Source: Microbacterium oleivorans (lineage in GTDB: Bacteria; Actinomycetota; Actinomycetes; Actinomycetales; Microbacteriaceae). Taken from it: DNA of 64,000 bases. The notes beneath the pieces are model-generated. The model was not told the DNA's origin and ran no database searches. It saw nothing but the letters and a program-made list of their open reading frames with translations. The translations under genes and the position numbers were made by a program. Of this stretch, positions 33,903 through 43,478 are shown one piece after another (position 1 is the first letter of the stretch; each line of letters starts with the position of its first letter). Where the stretch lies: contig NZ_MAYO01000003.1 of assembly GCF_001691565.1 (NCBI RefSeq), positions 1,588,766 to 1,652,765 on the forward strand, given 5' to 3'.

Positions 33903-35260
33903 CCCAGCCTGCACGCATGCACGACGTGACCGACGAGACCCGTCAGATCGTCGACCTCGTCCTCGACTACTCCCGGCAGCGGCTGCTCACAGACGACAAC
34001 CCGCTCGACAAGCCGCTGCCCCCGGCCGAGCTCGCCCGCCTCGCGGGTGTGACGATCAGCGAGCAGGGAATCGGCGCGCGCAAGGCGCTCGGCATCTTCG
34101 AGCACGTGCTGGCGCCGGCGTGCATCACGACCGACGATCCGCGGTACCTGTCGTTCATCCCGAGTGCGCCGTCGAAGGCCGCAGCCGCATTCGACCTCGT
34201 CGTCTCGGCGAGCGCGCTCTACGGCGGATCCTGGCTCGAGGGCGCGGGCGCTGTCCACGCCGAGAACGAGGTGCTCCGCTGGCTCGCGAACGAGTTCGGT
34301 CTCCCGGCGACGGCGGGTGGAGTGTTCGTGCAGGGCGGGACGCTCGGCAACCTTTCGGCGCTCGTCGCCGCGCGGGAGACCGCCCGGGAACGCGGCATCC
34401 GTCCCGACCGCTGGCGTGTGGTCTGCTCGGCCGAGGCGCACTCCTCGATCGCGTCGGCGGCCCGCGTCATGGATGTCGAGGTCGTCCCCGTCGCTCCGGA
34501 TGCCGGGGGTGTGCTGCGCGGAGATGCGGTGCGCGCCGCGCTCGAGGAGCACGGCGACAGCGTGTTCGCCGTGGTCGCGACCGCCGGGTCGACGAACTTC
34601 GGGATCGTCGACGACATCGCGTCGGTCGCCGAGGCGACCCGGGAGTTCGGCGTGTGGCTGCACGTCGACGGCGCCTACGGACTCGCGGCAGCGCTGTCGC
34701 CCGAAGCGCGGCACTACTTCGCCGGGTTGGAGCACGCCGACTCGCTCATCGTCGACCCGCACAAGTGGCTGTTCGCGCCGTTCGACGCGTGCGCGCTGCT
34801 CTACCGCGACCCCGAGCTCGGCCGCCGCGCGCATACGCAGCACGCCGAGTACCTCGACACCCTCACCGAGACGAGCGACTGGAGCCCGTCGGACTTCGCC
34901 GCGCACCTCACGCGCCGAGCACGCGGCCTGCCGCTGTGGTTCTCGCTCGCGACCTATGGCGCCGAGGTCTACCGCGAGGCGATCACGTCGTCGATCACCC
35001 TCGCCGAACGGATCGCCGCCGAGATCGAGTCGCGCGACGAGTTCGAGCTCGTGCGGCATCCTCAGCTGAGCGTCGTCGTCTTCGAACGGCGCGGGTGGAC
35101 GAAGGACGACTACACGGCCTGGTCGAACCGCCTGCTCGACGACCAGCACGCCTTCGTCACGCCGTCGAGCCACGCCGGCCGCACCAACGCCCGCTTCGCG
35201 ATCCTGAACCCCCGCACGACGTTCGAGGACCTCGTCGGGATCCTGAACACGATGCGCTGA
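33899..35260 (+). CDS. PLP-dependent group II decarboxylase
   Basis: A 453-aa enzyme of the aromatic-amino-acid/glutamate decarboxylase fold. PLP binds Lys289 in VDPHKWLFAPFD; VQGGTLGNLSAL and WLHVDGAYGLAAAL form the cofactor pocket. The start overlaps the amidase stop (ATGA). The substrate may be an aromatic amino acid, ornithine, arginine or diaminobutyrate; the operon context favours a polyamine precursor, but this is inference. Confidence 0.9.
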   Translation: MTQPARMHDVTDETRQIVDLVLDYSRQRLLTDDNPLDKPLPPAELARLAGVTISEQGIGARKALGIFEHVLAPACITTDDPRYLSFIPSAPSKAAAAFDLVVSASALYGGSWLEGAGAVHAENEVLRWLANEFGLPATAGGVFVQGGTLGNLSALVAARETARERGIRPDRWRVVCSAEAHSSIASAARVMDVEVVPVAPDAGGVLRGDAVRAALEEHGDSVFAVVATAGSTNFGIVDDIASVAEATREFGVWLHVDGAYGLAAALSPEARHYFAGLEHADSLIVDPHKWLFAPFDACALLYRDPELGRRAHTQHAEYLDTLTETSDWSPSDFAAHLTRRARGLPLWFSLATYGAEVYREAITSSITLAERIAAEIESRDEFELVRHPQLSVVVFERRGWTKDDYTAWSNRLLDDQHAFVTPSSHAGRTNARFAILNPRTTFEDLVGILNTMR

Positions 35261-35275
35261 GCGGAACGACTCGGC

Positions 35276-38137
35276 TCAGGCGATGACGTTGCGGCGCGTG
35301 AGCTCGGGCTCGCGCGGAGGCACGAGCCAGTTCACCGCCGCGATGCCGAGCGGCAGCGCGACGGCGAGCGCCGCGAGCAGCCACCACGGGATGTCAGCGA
35401 GATCCAACGGAAGCCCGGCGGTCTGCGACTGCAGCCAGAACCCGATGGGCGGAAGGATGCCGGCGGCCGCCCCCGCGAAGGTGCCGAACCCCGCGATCAC
35501 GAGACCCTGCCACAGTCCGATCCGGCGCCGAAGCCCCGGCGTGCCGCCGACCGCGGCGAGCGTCGCATCATCGGGCCGCCGCTCGAAGCGGGCAAGACCG
35601 AGGGCCACGGCACTCGCGCCGAGGACGAGGACGGCGACGGCAGCCAGGAGCGGGACGAGCCAGACTGCCGGACTACCGGGTCCGGTTTCGCGCCAGAGTG
35701 AGACCTGATAGTCCTCAACCATGAGACCGTCGGAGAGCTCGTACAGATGGTCGTTCGAGTTCATCTCCGATCCCTCGGGGAACGCGGCGAGCACCCGCCT
35801 CGGCACTACGTCCACGCCCCAGGCTCGGGCGGTCTCCGGGGTGATGGCCGCGACGATGCCCTGATGAGGCGCGGTGACCGCGATCGCCGGGGCCGTGCGT
35901 TCCCATTGAGGGTCGGAGACGCCGTCTTCGGCCCGCCAGATGTTACTAGGCACTTTGCCTTCGAGGTACTCGCGCGCCCTCCAGGACGCCGCGGTGATCC
36001 GGCCACCGGTGATGTACCTGCTATCACTGACGATCACCGCACCAGCGACGTAGTCGGCGCGCTGAGCCGGATCCAGAGTTACGTGCATCGCTGTCTCGAG
36101 ATCGTCCACGGCCACGATCGAGAGGTTCTCAGAGGGGTAGCCGTTGTAGGAGACCGCTCGCCCGTCGTCCTCGCCGGGCGGCAGCAGCGATTGTTCGGGC
36201 GCGACGAGCATCGCGCGATCGAGATCGGCAGGGAGGTCGGAAGGCGCCCCGACGTAGATGTCCGGCTGTGCGCTTACCAGTGCCGTGGATGTCGCACCCG
36301 ACGCGATGAACATGCGCTCGACGTCGTTTGCGGCCTCCTGGCCGACTTCTGCGGTCAGGAGTGGTTCGGACATAGGGGAGATATCGCCGACGATTGTGCC
36401 CGAGGGTGCGGTGTACGTGTAGCTCCGGGCCCCCTGCTCAGCCGACATCGTGCCCATGGAGACCGCGAAGACAGCGACGAACACGGTCGCCCCGATAGCG
36501 GCGAAAGCGGGGACGGTGCGAGCCCCATTCGCGACGGCGTCCCGAGAGGCGAGACGGGCAGCGAGTCCTACGCGCGATAGTGCCCGTGACGCGAGCCAGA
36601 GCAGCCAGCGACCGGAGAGGAGGATACCGATCTGGGCGAGCACCGGGCCGCCGATGATCCCCACGATCGGAATCCAACGGAGCGCTGAGTCCCAGGCGAT
36701 CGTTGAGCTGACGGCCACGGCGCCCGCCGCGATGCCCGAGACGACTGTCAGTGCCACGCCGACCAGGATCAGCAGCGACCCCCACAACGGCCGCGAGGCT
36801 GTGACAGTCAGGGGGCGGCGCGCTCCGCGCAGAGCAGAGATCGTGTCCGACTTACCGACCGCACGTGCGGGCATCCAGGCTGACGCCGAGCCGACAACGA
36901 CCGCGAACATGAGGACGCCCCCCAGCAGTAGCCACGGCACATGGAATCCCCAGAACCTCGTCGCGGAACCATCATCGAAGACAGGAATCAACACGGCGGC
37001 AAGCCCGACACCGAGCCCCAGGCCCGCACACCCGCCGACAAGCCCCAGAACCGCCCCCTGGAGGAGGACGACTCGGCGAAGGTCGCGCGGCTCCGCGCCG
37101 ACGCTCGCGGCGATAGCGAGGGCTCGCTGTTGACGCCGAGCGCTGACAGCAAAGGCCGCGCCAGCGAGCAGGACCACCATGTACCCCGAGGCGAGACCGC
37201 CGGCCCCGATGGCGCCCGCTAGAGCGAACTTTTGTTGCTGCTCCTGCTCCGCCGCGGTGGGACTTCCGTAGTCGTCCCCCACGGGAGAAGTGAACGGCGG
37301 TGGGGTCAACACGAGCTGCCGCGAGTAGACGCCGAAGCCCGACGCATTCAGCGCCTTGAGCTGCGAGATCCCGATGTCGGCTTCGGGCAGATAAAAACGC
37401 ACAGGGGCGTATCGATCGGAGTCGGCGAACGCGAGGGCGACCTCGTCGGCGGCCACTTCGGCATCGCGGAACGTCCCCGTGATCGTGAACTTCTGACCAC
37501 CGGCGAGCGACAGCGTCTCGCCGATGCCGACGCCCGCGCGGGTCAGAGTGGCGGGCGTGACGAGCACCTGTCGGTCATCAGTCGGCGCACGTCCCTCAGC
37601 GAGAGCGAAATGCCCCACGAAGCGTGGGTCCGTGACGTCGCCCGCCCACGCCTTCACTCGGGCGATCCCCGCGACGGTCTCGACACGTTCCTCCCCTGAG
37701 GAGAGGGGCACGATCTCCGTCCCCGCAGCCAGCGCATTCGTGGGGTCCGTCGGCATCTCCCCCGTCTCGTCACCCATCGCCCCAGAGCCCCAGGTGGACT
37801 CGTTGCCGTGCGTGTACGGATCGTCCGGCACCTGCCAGAACCCGGACTCGGCCGGCCACATCGGTTCGACCCAAGCCGACATCCGCCCGAGTTCGACATT
37901 CACCCGCTCGGCAGCGGTCGAAAACGTGCTCGAGACCAACACCGCCATCCCCGCCATCCCGGCGATCGGCAGGGCGATGAGCGACATGATCAGCAGCGAT
38001 GACACCCACGCCCGGCGCACCTGACGCCGCGCGATACGGACGGACACCCGCACGCGCGCCGCGCGCGAGGGCTTCGGCTTCTCGGCGCGACGCCGCGCCC
38101 CGGCATCCGCTCGGGGTCGGTCATGCACCGCGGTCAT
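35276..38137 (-). CDS. FtsX-family ABC transporter permease
   Basis: A 953-aa membrane protein. An N-terminal transmembrane helix (ISLLIMSLIALPIAGMAG-type region, about residues 45-65) is followed by a large extracytoplasmic domain. A block of helices near the middle (GYMVVLLAGAAFAVS and following) and a second FtsX-like block at the C-terminus (LLAAVAVLVLGASAVALGLA and following) complete the two-repeat layout. The start ATG 38137 overlaps the ATPase stop. It forms one transporter with the ATPase, of the MacB/LolCD type, probably exporting or extracting lipids or peptides. Confidence 0.9.
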   Translation of the reverse strand: MTAVHDRPRADAGARRRAEKPKPSRAARVRVSVRIARRQVRRAWVSSLLIMSLIALPIAGMAGMAVLVSSTFSTAAERVNVELGRMSAWVEPMWPAESGFWQVPDDPYTHGNESTWGSGAMGDETGEMPTDPTNALAAGTEIVPLSSGEERVETVAGIARVKAWAGDVTDPRFVGHFALAEGRAPTDDRQVLVTPATLTRAGVGIGETLSLAGGQKFTITGTFRDAEVAADEVALAFADSDRYAPVRFYLPEADIGISQLKALNASGFGVYSRQLVLTPPPFTSPVGDDYGSPTAAEQEQQQKFALAGAIGAGGLASGYMVVLLAGAAFAVSARRQQRALAIAASVGAEPRDLRRVVLLQGAVLGLVGGCAGLGLGVGLAAVLIPVFDDGSATRFWGFHVPWLLLGGVLMFAVVVGSASAWMPARAVGKSDTISALRGARRPLTVTASRPLWGSLLILVGVALTVVSGIAAGAVAVSSTIAWDSALRWIPIVGIIGGPVLAQIGILLSGRWLLWLASRALSRVGLAARLASRDAVANGARTVPAFAAIGATVFVAVFAVSMGTMSAEQGARSYTYTAPSGTIVGDISPMSEPLLTAEVGQEAANDVERMFIASGATSTALVSAQPDIYVGAPSDLPADLDRAMLVAPEQSLLPPGEDDGRAVSYNGYPSENLSIVAVDDLETAMHVTLDPAQRADYVAGAVIVSDSRYITGGRITAASWRAREYLEGKVPSNIWRAEDGVSDPQWERTAPAIAVTAPHQGIVAAITPETARAWGVDVVPRRVLAAFPEGSEMNSNDHLYELSDGLMVEDYQVSLWRETGPGSPAVWLVPLLAAVAVLVLGASAVALGLARFERRPDDATLAAVGGTPGLRRRIGLWQGLVIAGFGTFAGAAAGILPPIGFWLQSQTAGLPLDLADIPWWLLAALAVALPLGIAAVNWLVPPREPELTRRNVIA

Positions 38138-38853
38138 CGCACGTCCGACAGGAGCGCGTCGGCGCCGCGGCGCTGGGACTCGTCGACGATCCGGCCGTCG
38201 CGGAGGAAGACGATGCGGTCCGCCCACGCCGCGTGCCGTGGTTCGTGTGTGACGAGGATGCCGGCTGCCCCTTGGTCGACGCGGTGCCGGATCATCTTCA
38301 TGACCGCCTCACCCGTCACTGAGTCGAGGGCGCCCGTCGGTTCGTCGGCGAGGATCAGCCGGCGGCCGCCGACCACGGCACGGGCGATCGCCACGCGCTG
38401 CTGCTGGCCTCCCGACAGGTCGTCGGGGTAGGAATCGAGCTTGTCCTCGAGCCCCACCGAGGCGAGGGCATCCCGACCCGCACGGCGCGCCACCCGGGCT
38501 CGGAAGCCGTCGAGCTCGAGCGGCAGCGTCACGTTCTCGACCGCCGTGAGGGTCGGGATGAGATTGAAGTCCTGGAAGACGAACCCCAGGGAGCGCCGCC
38601 GGAGCTGCGCGAGATCGCGACGTGTCGCCGTCGAGAGGTAGGTCCCCTCGACGACGACTTCGCCGCTGGTGGGCTTCTGCAACCCGCCTGCGATCGACAG
38701 GAGCGTGGATTTGCCCGAACCGGACGCTCCCATGATCGCGACGAGCTCACCCTTGTCGACCGTCAGATCGACGCCCGACAGTGCTGAGACGCTCGTCTCG
38801 CCCTCGCCGTACTGCTGCGTGACCCCCACCAGCTGCAGGACGGCGGCGCTCAT
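38134..38853 (-). CDS. ABC transporter ATP-binding protein
   Basis: A 239-aa ATPase of the MacB/LolD subfamily. Walker A is GASGSGKST, the signature is [15 protein letters not shown], Walker B is [12 protein letters not shown] and the H-loop is VTHEPRHA. It is flanked by ATGA overlaps with both PadR and the permease, so the three genes form one translationally coupled unit. It powers the FtsX permease encoded next. Confidence 0.95.
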   Translation of the reverse strand: MSAAVLQLVGVTQQYGEGETSVSALSGVDLTVDKGELVAIMGASGSGKSTLLSIAGGLQKPTSGEVVVEGTYLSTATRRDLAQLRRRSLGFVFQDFNLIPTLTAVENVTLPLELDGFRARVARRAGRDALASVGLEDKLDSYPDDLSGGQQQRVAIARAVVGGRRLILADEPTGALDSVTGEAVMKMIRHRVDQGAAGILVTHEPRHAAWADRIVFLRDGRIVDESQRRGADALLSDVR

Positions 38854-39467
38854 CCGACGACCGCCTCGGTGTCGCTCGCCTCGGATTTGGCGGGCCTCCC
38901 CCGTTTGGGAGTCTCTGTGGACAGCTCGAGCCCCATCGTGCGGTGCGGATGCCGCGCGAGGCGCTGCTCGGTGTGATCGAGCCATCGGGTCTCGGCCTCG
39001 GCCGCGAAGATCATCGAATCGACGACGAGCGACCAGGCGAGTTCTTCGGGACCGTCCGGATTCGAACCGGCGTACTTCGCCCGGTTCAACTCCTGGAGCT
39101 GGCGCAGCGACGCGGAACGCTGTCGCTGGATGACGGCGCCGAGGTCGACGCCGGGCAGGGTCGCGGCGACCGCGAGCTTGATCGCGAGTTCGTCGCGGGT
39201 TCCCTGCGCACGCTCGACGGGCGCGTCGAGCCAGGCCTGCACCTCGGCGGATCCGGCATTCGTGATCTGCCAGTAGACGTGGCCCTGCTCGTCGACGTCG
39301 CCCTTCTCGACGAGGCCGTCGCGCTCGAGTCGGTCGAGGGTGTTGTAGATCTGACCCACGTTGAGGGGCCAGGTCGACCCGGTGCGGCGGTCGAACTCCG
39401 CGCGCAGCTGGTAGCCGTAGCAGGGACCCTGATCCAGGATCGCCAGCAGGCTCTGTCGTACCGACAT
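38850..39467 (-). CDS. PadR-family transcriptional regulator
   Basis: A 205-aa repressor. The N-terminal winged helix reads SLLAILDQGPCYGYQLRAEF with VGQIYNTLDRLERDGLV and a C-terminal dimerisation region (about residues 90-180). ATG 39467 follows GAGGAG. It heads the ABC operon and probably represses it; two related palindromic elements lie just upstream. PadR transporters often respond to membrane-active drugs or antimicrobial peptides. Confidence 0.92.
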   Translation of the reverse strand: MSVRQSLLAILDQGPCYGYQLRAEFDRRTGSTWPLNVGQIYNTLDRLERDGLVEKGDVDEQGHVYWQITNAGSAEVQAWLDAPVERAQGTRDELAIKLAVAATLPGVDLGAVIQRQRSASLRQLQELNRAKYAGSNPDGPEELAWSLVVDSMIFAAEAETRWLDHTEQRLARHPHRTMGLELSTETPKRGRPAKSEASDTEAVVG

Positions 39468-39482
39468 CGGAACTCCTCGCTG

Positions 39483-39517
39483 CATACCGGGTATGTGTTT
39501 TCTGAGTATATGCATAC
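39483..39517. promoter_or_regulatory. PadR operator region, two palindromes
   Basis: CATACC-G-GGTATG (39483-39495) and GTAT-ATGC-ATAC (39506-39517); GCATACC recurs with a 30-bp spacing. The stretch is much richer in AT than the flanking genes. Confidence 0.6.
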
Positions 39518-39548
39518 CGAGCAACATCCACGCAACGCCGTGCCGCCC

Positions 39549-39560
39549 TACGCTGGAGGC
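39549..39560 (+). promoter_or_regulatory. Leaderless -10 element
   Basis: TACGCT (39549-39554) with 6 nt to ATG 39561. Confidence 0.6.
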
Positions 39561-40136
39561 ATGGCCGATGACCGCGCCGCGAGCGACGACCCCCGCCTCC
39601 GTGCGGCGCGGTATCGCGTCGAGCAGGCGGCACAGGAGAACGGCGAGGAGCCGCCTGTCGAACCGGAGCGTCACACAGGGACGCCGACCGGCACGGAACG
39701 GGCGATGTACGTCGAGACTGCCATCCAGCAGGCGATCCGTCGCGGCGAGTTCGACGACCTGCCCGGCGCCGGGAAGCCCCTCGAGGGCCTCGGCGGCTCG
39801 CACGATCCGGACTGGTGGATCAAGCGCAAGATCCAGACCGAGCAGCTCTCGGGCCTCGGCCCACCGGCGCTGCGTCTGCGCATCGAGCACGCCGAGTTCG
39901 AGGACCGGGTCGACGCCCTCCACCGCGAGGAGGACGTCCGCGAGTACACCGCCGACTTCTCCCGCCGCGTCGTCGAAGCGCGTCGGCAGCTGCAGGGCGG
40001 ACCGCCCGTCGTCACCCCGACGCGCGACCCCGACACCGAGGTCGCCGCGTGGCGGGAACGCCGCGCGGTGCGGGCCGCGGCATCCGCTCCTCCCGAGGAG
40101 ACCGCGAAGCCGCGCCGTCGCTGGCGGCGTCGGTGA
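39561..40136 (+). CDS. DUF1992 protein (DnaJ-homologue subfamily C member 28-like)
   Basis: A 191-aa cytoplasmic protein. The DUF1992 core (about residues 45-115) contains AIQQAIRRGEFDDLPGAGKP, then HDPDWWIKRKI. The rest is charged helix ending in KPRRRWRRR. Despite the DnaJ-like name in related proteins, no J-domain HPD motif is present. Its role is unknown. It is divergent from padR and convergent with the oxidoreductase gene. Confidence 0.88.
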   Translation: MADDRAASDDPRLRAARYRVEQAAQENGEEPPVEPERHTGTPTGTERAMYVETAIQQAIRRGEFDDLPGAGKPLEGLGGSHDPDWWIKRKIQTEQLSGLGPPALRLRIEHAEFEDRVDALHREEDVREYTADFSRRVVEARRQLQGGPPVVTPTRDPDTEVAAWRERRAVRAAASAPPEETAKPRRRWRRR

Positions 40137-40139
40137 GAC

Positions 40140-41123
40140 TCAGCCGATAGCGGCGCGCCACTCGGCAAGCAGCCGCGCGATCGTCTGGGTCTCGGCCCAG
40201 GGCACTTCGGGCGCCTCGGTGCGCCCATCGCGGAGCGCGCGGATCGTGGCATCCGCCTCGGCCGCCATCGGCTGCACCGTCGGCACCTCGATCTCCTCGC
40301 GCGTGCCGTCGGTGCGGATGAGGGTCGCCGCCTCGGTGCTGTCGGTGCGACTCCCCCACACGTTCGGGATCTCGAGCGTCGCATCGCGCCCGACGATGCG
40401 CGTCAGCCGCGGGAGGTCGTGCACGATCGCGGTGCGGATGTTCGCCGACGCGCCGCCCAGATCGATGGATGCCGCCGCGCTCACGTCGACGCCGGTCTCG
40501 CCGATCGTGCCCGCCGCCGCCGGCACGGCCAGCTCCGACAGGTCGCGCCCCGTCCAGGCCGCGACGCCGACGACGAGCGACAGCGGGTAGCAGCCGACGT
40601 CGAGGATCGCACCGCCCGCCGTCGCGGGGTCGAACAGCCTCCCGGTGTGGGACCCGGCGGCAAACCCGAGCGAGGACTCGATCTCGACGAGGTCGCCGAG
40701 CGCACCCCCGCCGACGAGGTCGCGCAGACGGTCGGCGAAGGGGCCGAAGCGGTACTTGAACGCTTCGACGAGCGGGAGTCCCGCGTCGCGCGCGGCGCGG
40801 ATCGCGGCATCCGTCTCCGCCGGCGAGACGCCGAGCGGTTTCTCGCAGAGGACGGCTTTGCCTGCGGCCAGGGCCTGCTGCACGAGCTCGGTGTGCGTCG
40901 TGTGAACCGTGCCGATGTAGACGGCGTCGATGTCGTCGCGGTCGAGGATCTCGTCGTACGTGCCGACGACGGCTGCGCCGTGAGCTGCGGCGAACTCCTC
41001 CGCCCGCGAGATGTCACGCGCGCCCACGGCGTAGAGACGCCCGAGCTCCGAATCGGGGAGCGCGTGGGCGAAGTCCCCGCTGATCGCTCCGGCACCGAGG
41101 ATGGCCCAACGTGCGTGTGTCAT
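40140..41123 (-). CDS. Gfo/Idh/MocA-family oxidoreductase
   Basis: A 327-aa NAD(P)-dependent sugar or polyol dehydrogenase. The Rossmann motif is ILGAGAISGDFA, the family signature is LCEKPLGVSPAE, and the C-terminal alpha/beta domain carries the catalytic region AILDVGCYPLSLVVG with its His/Tyr position replaced by Tyr. Monocistronic, with its own -10 element. Substrate unknown. Confidence 0.9.
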   Translation of the reverse strand: MTHARWAILGAGAISGDFAHALPDSELGRLYAVGARDISRAEEFAAAHGAAVVGTYDEILDRDDIDAVYIGTVHTTHTELVQQALAAGKAVLCEKPLGVSPAETDAAIRAARDAGLPLVEAFKYRFGPFADRLRDLVGGGALGDLVEIESSLGFAAGSHTGRLFDPATAGGAILDVGCYPLSLVVGVAAWTGRDLSELAVPAAAGTIGETGVDVSAAASIDLGGASANIRTAIVHDLPRLTRIVGRDATLEIPNVWGSRTDSTEAATLIRTDGTREEIEVPTVQPMAAEADATIRALRDGRTEAPEVPWAETQTIARLLAEWRAAIG

Positions 41124-41135
41124 CCGGCCACGCTA
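41124..41135 (-). promoter_or_regulatory. Leaderless -10 element
   Basis: TAGCGT (41135-41130) with 6 nt to ATG 41123. Confidence 0.6.
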
Positions 41136-41253
41136 TCGCTCGCGCGGCGGACCGAATGCAGGTTCAGGAGCGCTTCGGATGCCGGTGGCGCCGCGATCAC
41201 ACCGTTCTCCCTGCACTCGGCACACGTGGCACCACGCCGCCGCGCCGCCGTCG

Positions 41254-42411
41254 TCAGGCCTCGAGCGCCTGCTGAATGTCGGCGAGCAGGTCGTCGATGT
41301 CCTCGATGCCGACCGACAACCGGACGACCTCGACAGGTACGGCCGCCTCGGTGCCGCGCACCGAGGCATGGGTCATCGCATCGGGATAGTTGACGAGCGA
41401 CTCGACGCCGCCGAGCGATTCGGCGAGAGTGAACAGCCGCAGCGACTCAGCGAAGCGCCGCGCCGCCTCGCCCGATTCGAGCGCGAGCGACACGATTCCG
41501 CCGAAACCCGACATCTGCCGCGCCGCGAGCTCGTGGCCGGGGTGCGACGCCAGGCCCGGGTAGTAGACCTTCGCGACCCGGTCGTGTCCGTCGAGGAAGG
41601 ATGCCACCGCCATGCCGTTCTCGCTGTGACGCTGCATGCGCACGGCGAGCGTCTTGATGCCGCGCGTCGTGAGCCACGCGTCGAGCGGGCCCGACACGGC
41701 GCCGACGGCGAACTGGATGAAGCCGACCTTCTCAGCCAGCGCGTCGTCGTTCATGACGAGCGCGCCGCCGACGACATCGGAGTGACCGCCGAGGTATTTC
41801 GTGGTCGAGTGCACGACGACGTCGGCGCCGAACGAGAGCGGACGCTGCAGCGCGGGCGTCGCGAACGTGTTGTCGACGACGACGAGGGCTCCGACGGAGT
41901 GGCCGACCTCGGCGAGGCCGGGGATGTCGGTGACGCGAAGCAACGGGTTGGACGGCGTCTCCACCCACAGGATGCGAGGCGCCTTCTCGGCGACGGCGGC
42001 ACGGACGGCGTCGAGGTCGCTCATGTCGACGACGCGGAGCTTCACTCCCCAGTCGCCGAGGACGCGCGAGATCAGGCGGAAGGTGCCGCCGTAGACGTCG
42101 TTGCCGAGGAGGACCTCGTCTCCCGGGCGCAGCACGGCGCGCAGCAGCGCGTCCTCAGCCGCGAGGCCGGAGGCGAACGACAGGGCGTGCGAGCCGCCCT
42201 CGATCGCGGCGAGCTGCGTCTGCAGCGCCGTACGGGTCGGGTTGCCGCTGCGGCCGTACTCGTACCCGCCGCGGAGGCCACCGATGCCGTCCTGCGCGTA
42301 GGTCGTCGAGAAGTGAACCGGGGGGATGACGGCGCCGGTGGCGGCGTCGGGCTCCTGACCGGCGTGGACGGCGAGGCTCGCGAAGCCGCGAGCGGAGGAC
42401 TGTGCACTCAT
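41254..42411 (-). CDS. metB: Cystathionine gamma-synthase / gamma-lyase
   Basis: A 385-aa PLP enzyme of the Cys/Met metabolism family. PLP binds Lys205 in VVHSTTKYLGGHSD, with SFASGLAAEDALLRAVL and WVETPSNPLLRVTDI forming the cofactor site. It either makes cystathionine from cysteine and an activated homoserine or splits cystathionine to cysteine; family members do both. Pairing with cbs favours the lyase direction (reverse transsulfuration). ATG 42411 overlaps the cbs stop. Confidence 0.92.
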   Translation of the reverse strand: MSAQSSARGFASLAVHAGQEPDAATGAVIPPVHFSTTYAQDGIGGLRGGYEYGRSGNPTRTALQTQLAAIEGGSHALSFASGLAAEDALLRAVLRPGDEVLLGNDVYGGTFRLISRVLGDWGVKLRVVDMSDLDAVRAAVAEKAPRILWVETPSNPLLRVTDIPGLAEVGHSVGALVVVDNTFATPALQRPLSFGADVVVHSTTKYLGGHSDVVGGALVMNDDALAEKVGFIQFAVGAVSGPLDAWLTTRGIKTLAVRMQRHSENGMAVASFLDGHDRVAKVYYPGLASHPGHELAARQMSGFGGIVSLALESGEAARRFAESLRLFTLAESLGGVESLVNYPDAMTHASVRGTEAAVPVEVVRLSVGIEDIDDLLADIQQALEA

Positions 42412-43397
42412 GCGAGGCTCCCTGTGGTCTCGGTTTCGGTGGCGACGGAGAAGCCGTGGGAGGTCATCCACTCGTCGTCGTAGATCTTGCTGAGATAGCC
42501 GCGGCCGTGGTCGGGCAGGAGCACGACCAGGACGTCGTCGGCGCGCAGGTCGCGGGCGACGCGGAGCGCCGCCACGACCGCCATGCCCGACGAACCGCCG
42601 ACCATGAGCCCCTCTTCACGGGCCAGTCGTCGCGTCATGGCGAACGCCTCGGCATCCCCCACCCGCTCGTACGCGTCGACGACGGTCGGATCGAAGGTTG
42701 CGGGCATGAAGTCCTCGCCCACCCCTTCGACGAGGTAGCCGTGGATGTCGCCGCCGGAGTAGATCGACCCCTCCGGGTCGGCTCCCACGACAGTGACCCG
42801 CCCCGACGACGCCTCTTTGAGGAACCGCCCGGTGCCGCTGATCGTCCCGCCCGTGCCGACGCCGGCGACGAAGTGGGTCAGTGCGCCGTCGGTGTCGCGC
42901 CAGATCTCGGGTCCGGTCGTCTCATAGTGTCCGCGCGGCCCGTTGAGGTTGGCGAACTGGTTCGGCTTGAACGCGCCGGGAATGGATGCTGCGAGCCGAT
43001 CCGACACGCTGTAGTAGGAGTCGGGGTGCTCGGGCGGAACGCTCGTCGCCGTCATGACGACCTCGGCACCGTACGCCTTGAGGACGGCGACCTTCTCGCC
43101 GGCGAACTTGTCGGGGACGACGAAGATCATGCGATAGCCGCGCTGCTGCGCGATGAGGGCGAGGCCGACACCGGTGTTGCCGCTCGTCGGCTCGACGATC
43201 GTGCCACCGGGTTTCAGATGACCGTCACGCTCGGCGGCGTCGATGATGTTCCGCGCGATGCGGTCTTTCGCCGAGCTACCGGGGTTGAAGTACTCGACCT
43301 TCGCGAGGACCGTGGCGGCGATGCCCTCGGTGACCTTGTTCAGGCGGACGAGCGGTGTGTTGCCGACGAGATCGGCGATGGAGGTGGCGTAACGCAC
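42408..43397 (-). CDS. cbs: Cystathionine beta-synthase, catalytic core only
   Basis: A 329-aa fold-type II PLP enzyme joining serine and homocysteine to cystathionine, or acting as a cysteine synthase. PLP binds Lys44 in NPGSSAKDRIA; TSGNTGVGLALI and GTGGTISGTGRFLKE bind phosphate. The ending LSKIYDDEWMTSHGF is typical of actinobacterial Cbs, but the tandem CBS domains that normally follow are missing. GTG 43397 is preceded by AGGAAG. First gene of the cbs-metB operon, with a small Cys-coding ORF in its leader. Confidence 0.9.
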   Translation of the reverse strand: MRYATSIADLVGNTPLVRLNKVTEGIAATVLAKVEYFNPGSSAKDRIARNIIDAAERDGHLKPGGTIVEPTSGNTGVGLALIAQQRGYRMIFVVPDKFAGEKVAVLKAYGAEVVMTATSVPPEHPDSYYSVSDRLAASIPGAFKPNQFANLNGPRGHYETTGPEIWRDTDGALTHFVAGVGTGGTISGTGRFLKEASSGRVTVVGADPEGSIYSGGDIHGYLVEGVGEDFMPATFDPTVVDAYERVGDAEAFAMTRRLAREEGLMVGGSSGMAVVAALRVARDLRADDVLVVLLPDHGRGYLSKIYDDEWMTSHGFSVATETETTGSLA

Positions 43398-43478
43398 GAG
43401 TTTCTTCCTGACGGGATGCCGCACGCGCAGAGGTGCGGTCGCTGTGTGGGGTCGCGGATATCGCCGGGGATCCGGCGG

